Of a stretch of DNA of 17,884 nucleotides, positions 13,947 through 17,884 are shown piece after piece (position 1 is the stretch's first letter; every line of letters starts with the position of its first letter). The translations under genes were made by a program, and so were the position numbers. The stretch is taken from positions 1 to 17,884 of the forward strand of contig NZOF01000053.1 of the NCBI GenBank assembly GCA_002695185.1. The letters are read 5' to 3'. Below the pieces are notes generated by a model that made no database searches, was not told the DNA's origin, and saw nothing but the letters and a program-made list of their open reading frames with translations. The DNA is from Erythrobacter sp. (GTDB taxonomy: Bacteria; Pseudomonadota; Alphaproteobacteria; Sphingomonadales; Sphingomonadaceae).

Positions 13947-15840
13947 CAGGCTCGCACTGGCCCTCGTCCTCCTTCCGATCACGCTCCTGCTGATCGGCCT
14001 GCTGACCGGCACGGTGGCGTGGTTCTTCCTTAAGATGCCCGCCGCGGCTTATGATCCGCTCACGCTCCCCGGCTTCTTCTGGTATTACCGGCATGATCCT
14101 GTCGTGACCGAAGCGCTTTGGCGAGGCGCGGTCATAGGCGTGCCGTTGCCGGTGTTGCTCATGGCGATCGTCCTGCGGCCGAAAAAGAACCTTCACGGTG
14201 AAGCTCGTTTCGCGCGCGAAGGTGAAATCCGCAAGGCGGGCCTTCGCGCGAAAAAGGGCATTGTGCTCGGCCGCTTCCGCAATGGCTTTTTCCGCAACGG
14301 CTTTCTCATGGTGGGTAAGATGGAGCATGTATTGCTCGAAGCCCCTACCGGATCGGGCAAGGGCGTCGGCATCGTCATTCCCAATCTGTTGCAATGGCCG
14401 GATTCGGTTGTCGTGCTCGATATTAAGCGTGAGAACTACGAAATCACGGCGGGTTTCCGCCGCAAAGGCGGCCAAAAGGTTGTCCTGTTCAACCCTACGG
14501 ACAGGGAAGGCCGCACGGCCCGCTACAACCCGCTCAGCTACATCAACAGGTCCGACCCGATTGAGGTTCTGGTCGAATTGCAGAAGATCGCCACGATGCT
14601 CTTCGTGCCTCCGGAAAAGGGCGAGGCGTTCTGGACGGAATCAGCCCGCACGGCATTTGTCGGCATTGCATCGTGGATCGCGGCCAAGCCTGAACGTCCC
14701 TTCTCGTTTGGCGAGATCTACCGGACCATCACGATGCCAGGGATGAAGGCATTCTTCGCCAAGGAAGCCGGCGATGGTGCGCTATCGGAAGGGTGCCGCG
14801 CTGCGTTGAGCGATTTTACGTCCAGCGCTGACAACACATTCACCGGCATTATCCAGACCGTCACCTCCAAGCTCAATCTCTGGATCAATCCGATTGTCGA
14901 TCGCGCGACTGCCGAAAGCGACTTTTCCCTGACGGACCTTCGCCGCATCCCGACCTCGATCTATCTCGGCGTTTCGCCGGATGAACTCGATAGGGTCGCG
15001 CCGCTCTACAATCTGTTTTTCCAACAGCTGATCGACCTCAACACGCGGCAACTGCCCGACGATAGCGAAAAGCTGTCCGTGCTGCTCATTCTGGACGAAT
15101 TTGCGCGGCTCGGCCGCGCCCAGGTCATTGCAAATGCGTTCTCCTATGTGCGCGGCTATGGGCTTCGTCTGCTTCCCGTCATCCAGTCACGCTCCCAGCT
15201 GCGAAATGTCTATGGGGAGCATGGCGCGGACGAAATCGTATCAAACTGCGGGGTCGAAATTGCCTTCACGCCCAAGGAACTGCGGGTCGCAAAGGAACTG
15301 TCCGAACGCCTCGGTTATCTCGGTCAGGATGCGGAAAGCCGGTCCCTGACGATACATGGATTGCTCGCCAATCGAAGCAAGACAATCTCCGAACAGCGGC
15401 GCGCACTGATGCTCCCTCAAGAGCTGATGCAGCTGCCCGAAGACGATATTCTCGTCATCCGGGGCGGTATCCCCGTCATTCGCGGGAAGAAAATTCGCTA
15501 CTTCAAGGATGCCGTGTTCCGCTCGCGCTTGACGCCTGCGCCGAAAGTGCCGGCGCTGCCCAAGCCGATCGCCCCGATCGCGACCATCGATGATCTGAGC
15601 GATGAAGAGCTGGCGGCTTTCAACGATTATTCCGCACTGGCCGATGACCAGGTGCAGGACATTCCCGAAGACGTTCTCGCCCTCGATCGCGACATGCCGA
15701 ACCTGACAGTGAAGGACGGCAGCATGGCTTTCGATGAAATCGACTTCGACGACATTATTGGTCCCGACCCGACAAAAGAGGAGTGGGAAGGCCAGCGCCG
15801 GGATCTAGTTCTAAGTGAAGGAGAAGAATATGGCCGATGA
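13924..15840 (+). CDS. virD4: VirD4-type coupling protein
   Basis: This 638-residue T4CP links the relaxase-DNA complex to the channel. Two N-terminal membrane segments (about 10-32 and 58-82) anchor it; the cytosolic ATPase has Walker A APTGSGKG (140-147) and Walker B ILDEFARLG with Asp391-Glu392, plus the usual all-alpha insert between. The start is a TTG at 13924 preceded by GGAG and set inside the end of virB11, giving a 23-nt overlap. After about residue 550 the protein ends in an 85-residue acidic tail with 27 Asp/Glu by my count, beyond the ATPase core. Such tails in other coupling proteins recognise substrates. Its stop overlaps the next start by 11 nt. Confidence 0.93.
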   Translation: MIQKTGSNRLALALVLLPITLLLIGLLTGTVAWFFLKMPAAAYDPLTLPGFFWYYRHDPVVTEALWRGAVIGVPLPVLLMAIVLRPKKNLHGEARFAREGEIRKAGLRAKKGIVLGRFRNGFFRNGFLMVGKMEHVLLEAPTGSGKGVGIVIPNLLQWPDSVVVLDIKRENYEITAGFRRKGGQKVVLFNPTDREGRTARYNPLSYINRSDPIEVLVELQKIATMLFVPPEKGEAFWTESARTAFVGIASWIAAKPERPFSFGEIYRTITMPGMKAFFAKEAGDGALSEGCRAALSDFTSSADNTFTGIIQTVTSKLNLWINPIVDRATAESDFSLTDLRRIPTSIYLGVSPDELDRVAPLYNLFFQQLIDLNTRQLPDDSEKLSVLLILDEFARLGRAQVIANAFSYVRGYGLRLLPVIQSRSQLRNVYGEHGADEIVSNCGVEIAFTPKELRVAKELSERLGYLGQDAESRSLTIHGLLANRSKTISEQRRALMLPQELMQLPEDDILVIRGGIPVIRGKKIRYFKDAVFRSRLTPAPKVPALPKPIAPIATIDDLSDEELAAFNDYSALADDQVQDIPEDVLALDRDMPNLTVKDGSMAFDEIDFDDIIGPDPTKEEWEGQRRDLVLSEGEEYGR

Positions 15841-17008
15841 TGACACAAGCCAGCGCGGTGCATCTGAGCCACGCCCTTTCGAAGTTCGCGGCGGACCGGG
15901 GAACAGCAAACAGTCGTTCGCTACTCTTCCCGATGCGATGCAGGCTTACGTCAAGGCGGACAATGGCGATCATTCGCTGACGATGCAGAAAGGTGGCAAA
16001 ACTGCTTGGCTAGCATCCACGGACTGGCAGAACGATGGCTCAACGCCGGTGGGGCAATACTTAAGCCCTGCTATTAGGGACTATCATAGCGCCGTAAAAC
16101 GCGGGGCGCCTGCCGCTGAATTGGAGCCCCGCGAGCGCGCCGCGCTGGCCGATGTTGAGGCTTGGCCTCGGACGGTAAAGCGCGAAGCGGCACCATCGGC
16201 CCCGGCCGACAAGGCGCTGAATATTGTTGAGGGCGAACGGTCGAAGGCGGAAAAATCAGAGCCTGCGCCCTCCCGCGCCGACGCTCCGTCGAAGACGGCG
16301 AACCAAGACAAGAAGGTCGAGGATACAACCTTGGCCCTTCCGGCGCAGATCGAACGCAAATATCTGCGCGTAGGCGACGATCTGTTTCGGAGCGGCCGCG
16401 ATGAAAAGCCCGATATGTCGATCAAGGGACAAGATGGCATTCGGATCAACAAGGACCATGCGATTGGCGATGCGGTCGCCATTGCGAAGCATAATGGCTG
16501 GCAGTCGATCCGTGTTCATGGCAGCGATGATTTCAAGAAGGCGGTCTATCTGGAAGCCGCCCGCGCCGGTGTCGCCGTCAAAGACTTCGAGCCTTCTCCC
16601 CAGCTGAAGCTTGAGGGAGAAAGACTGGCGGCGCGTGACAAGGCGCGCGAAGCTCAAGACCCTACGAAAAGAGCGAGCATGGCAAAGCAAGACCCTACCG
16701 AGTCTCGCGCAGCGGCCGAGCAATTCCGCCGTAACTCCCACCGCGAGAATGCGACCGATCCGCAATTCAAGGCCGCGCAGTCGCACGTCCTGGCGGCCTC
16801 AATCGAAGCTAAAACGCGCTTTCCCAAAAAGGAGGATCAGGCGCGCTACATCGAGAACGCGAAGGAAACGGTGGCCAAGCGGATTGAGAACGGCGGACCG
16901 ATTCCTGCGGCCCGTTTCGAGCAACAGCGCCAGAACGAGGCTACCCGCATAGCGCGCGAGGATTTGACGCTTCGCCAGCAGGAGCGGAAGCCGTCCCGCT
17001 CGCGCTAA
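15830..17008 (+). CDS. Stand-alone LPD7-domain protein, probably transfer-linked
   Basis: This 392-residue soluble protein has a small N-terminal domain (about 15-95, with SFATLPDAMQAYV and GKTAWLAS), a charged linker, then an LPD7-like domain at about 178-262 (YLRVGDDLFRS, IAKHNGWQSIRVHG, FKKAVYLEAARAGV, DFEPSP). LPD7 domains usually accompany relaxases and other conjugation or phage proteins. The last 110 residues are highly charged and helical. No relaxase catalytic motifs are visible, so I see an accessory that could work with a relaxase elsewhere. ATG 15830 follows AAGGAG and overlaps the virD4 stop, which ties it to the coupling protein. The protein is rich in Lys/Arg while the VirD4 tail is acidic. 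Function is inferred. Confidence 0.7.
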   Translation: MADDDTSQRGASEPRPFEVRGGPGNSKQSFATLPDAMQAYVKADNGDHSLTMQKGGKTAWLASTDWQNDGSTPVGQYLSPAIRDYHSAVKRGAPAAELEPRERAALADVEAWPRTVKREAAPSAPADKALNIVEGERSKAEKSEPAPSRADAPSKTANQDKKVEDTTLALPAQIERKYLRVGDDLFRSGRDEKPDMSIKGQDGIRINKDHAIGDAVAIAKHNGWQSIRVHGSDDFKKAVYLEAARAGVAVKDFEPSPQLKLEGERLAARDKAREAQDPTKRASMAKQDPTESRAAAEQFRRNSHRENATDPQFKAAQSHVLAASIEAKTRFPKKEDQARYIENAKETVAKRIENGGPIPAARFEQQRQNEATRIAREDLTLRQQERKPSRSR

Positions 17009-17010
17009 GT

Positions 17011-17028
17011 GCATGGCACATGCCTTTT
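17011..17028 (+). terminator. Weak terminator-like hairpin after the LPD7 gene
   Basis: GCATG and CATGC pair around GCA, followed by CTTTT. The 5-bp stem and short T-run make it weak; it might reduce but probably not stop transcription into the next gene. Confidence 0.25.
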
Positions 17029-17047
17029 GGAAACAGGAAACCGCACG

Positions 17048-17497
17048 ATGAACATTCCCCGGTCTGATCCGGTGCCATCGAGAGGCGTGTCCGATCTCGA
17101 TCGTCACATTGAAACCTTGCTTCGCGTGATTCATTCCAGAAACCTCGCTTGGTCTGATCTAAGCGAAGTGGGTAAACAGGTGGAACGCCCTCTGACGGAC
17201 GTTGAGCAATTGCTTACAAATGTGGGCGACGACGCCCATGAAATCACCCTTGCTACCGAGACGATCATAACAGCTCTCAAGCTGCAACGTGATGCGCTCG
17301 CGATCCAAAGCTCTCGCCGTAGAACACGCTTCGGCTCGATGCTTCTGCTCTTGATCCCCGTGTTCTTCGTAGGTTTGATGATTGGCACATCATACGGGAT
17401 AGATGAAGGTCGGGCGCGGGAGCGTGAAGCCTTAAAGTATCCGGTCCTACCCCAGCTGTCCGTAGATCGTGACAGGCTCAAAACTGACGGAAGGTAG
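17048..17497 (+). CDS. Small single-span membrane protein, function unknown
   Basis: This 149-residue protein is not recognised. Residues 15-100 are helical and charged, with VERPLTDVEQLLTNVGDDAH in the middle; one clear membrane span lies near 101-121 (MLLLLIPVFFVGLMIGTSYG), preceded by RRTR and followed by a short charged tail. The positive charges before the span suggest the long N-terminal region is cytoplasmic. The ATG at 17048 follows CAGGAAACC. The gene lies 39 nt after the LPD7 gene and may be the last cotranscribed transfer gene. A cytoplasmic helical domain anchored to the membrane next to a coupling protein would fit a docking or relaxosome accessory, but this is only a guess. Confidence 0.65.
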   Translation: MNIPRSDPVPSRGVSDLDRHIETLLRVIHSRNLAWSDLSEVGKQVERPLTDVEQLLTNVGDDAHEITLATETIITALKLQRDALAIQSSRRRTRFGSMLLLLIPVFFVGLMIGTSYGIDEGRAREREALKYPVLPQLSVDRDRLKTDGR

Positions 17498-17519
17498 AGC
17501 GGTGGCAGCTGCCACCGCT
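17498..17519. repeat. Perfect 22-bp palindrome after the membrane protein gene
   Basis: Positions 17498-17519 are perfectly palindromic with AGCGGTGGCAG arms, starting inside one base of the stop codon at 17495-17497. No T-run follows, so it could be a factor-dependent terminator, an mRNA-stabilising hairpin or a protein-binding site. The segment 17497-17517 is identical to 12221-12241 within virB10. Confidence 0.7.
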
Positions 17520-17556
17520 TGCGATCTCTTGATGGGCTATGGCTTCATGAGGCACG

Positions 17557-17787
17557 ATGAAGAAATCTGACAGGGCAAAGAAACATACCGCCAAGGTAAT
17601 CGAGGCGGCTGCACGCGCCCATGAAGCTCTCGACTATTTCAGCGGCAACGTCACAAATCCGTTCGATGAGCTAACATGGCCCAGCATTGCCGAAGGTTAT
17701 CTTCTAGTCGCGCAGAAGGCGGTATCAGACGCCTTGGTCGCTTTGGAACGTGCAAACAGCGTTGGTTGGACCAAGCACGGCAAGTAG
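17557..17787 (+). CDS. Small helical hypothetical protein, 76 residues
   Basis: I do not recognise this protein. It is soluble and mostly helical in composition, with a basic start (MKKSDRAKKH) and an alanine-rich C-terminal helix; FDELTWPSIAEGYLL lies in the middle. GAGG stands 5 nt before the ATG. It lies 59 nt after the membrane protein gene, beyond the palindrome. The size and composition would suit a DNA-binding accessory or a small adaptor, but nothing in the sequence decides this. Confidence 0.5.
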   Translation: MKKSDRAKKHTAKVIEAAARAHEALDYFSGNVTNPFDELTWPSIAEGYLLVAQKAVSDALVALERANSVGWTKHGK

Positions 17788-17884
17788 GCGTCACCTCAAG
17801 GTTTGTTCGCCAGACAACGATTTCTCGGACATAAGCGGAACATGGGCTACGCTACACGCTTCAACCGCGCCATTGGCTCGTTGA
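17788..17884. other. Right edge; possible start of a further gene
   Basis: An ATG at 17842 opens a plus-strand frame of 14 codons (MGYATRFNRAIGSL) that runs off the window. Only a weak AGCGGAA precedes it, so I cannot tell whether it is the start of the next gene. I see no other structure in the last 97 bases. Confidence 0.25.

Noticed and set aside
15815..15829. GTG start of the LPD7 protein five codons earlier
   Set aside because: It would place the AAGGAG ribosome binding site inside the gene; the ATG at 15830 is well spaced from it.
1..17884. CRISPR array, insertion sequence or tRNA
   Set aside because: No regularly spaced repeats, transposase-like product, terminal inverted repeats or tRNA-like cloverleaf were seen.

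Overview
This window looks like part of a conjugative plasmid, or plasmid-like element, from an alphaproteobacterium. Sphingomonadales is my best guess, from the GC-rich codon use and the character of the proteins; no rRNA or tRNA is present to confirm it. I see no insertion sequence, CRISPR array, resistance gene or catabolic gene.

Left part (1-3113, minus strand): a replication and maintenance block. In transcription order it holds a small ribbon-helix-helix (RHH) repressor-like gene, a winged-helix protein that is probably the replication initiator (Rep), a Toprim/CHC2-type primase-like protein, and a membrane-anchored staphylococcal-nuclease-like protein. The non-coding DNA is rich in control signals. 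Two related palindromes lie upstream of the RHH gene and of rep. A compact plus-strand promoter and intrinsic terminator define a predicted RNA of about 63 nt antisense to the rep leader. The rep ribosome binding site lies in a hairpin. Inverted-repeat arms bracket a promoter in front of the primase. I read this as a two-level copy-number circuit with the same logical layout as copG/antisense RNA/repB of pMV158, apparently built from different parts.

Middle (3273-15840, plus strand): a small unknown gene, then a complete MPF_T type IV secretion operon in the order TrbM/KikA, VirB1, B2, B3, B4, B5, EexN-like lipoprotein, B6, B7, B8, B9, B10, B11, VirD4. Genes are nearly contiguous, several overlap by 4-23 nt, and many start at GTG or TTG. 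An entry-exclusion-type lipoprotein between VirB5 and VirB6 is the arrangement known from pKM101. Together these would build the pilus and envelope channel (B2, B3, B5-B10), power it (B4, B11), open the peptidoglycan (B1), couple it to DNA substrate (VirD4) and block redundant mating (EexN).

Right part (15830-17884): a stand-alone LPD7-domain protein whose start overlaps the VirD4 stop, a small single-span membrane protein, a perfect 22-bp palindrome whose core is also found inside virB10, and a small helical protein. No relaxase, oriT or partition gene could be identified. They probably lie outside the window, which is why the element cannot be called complete.
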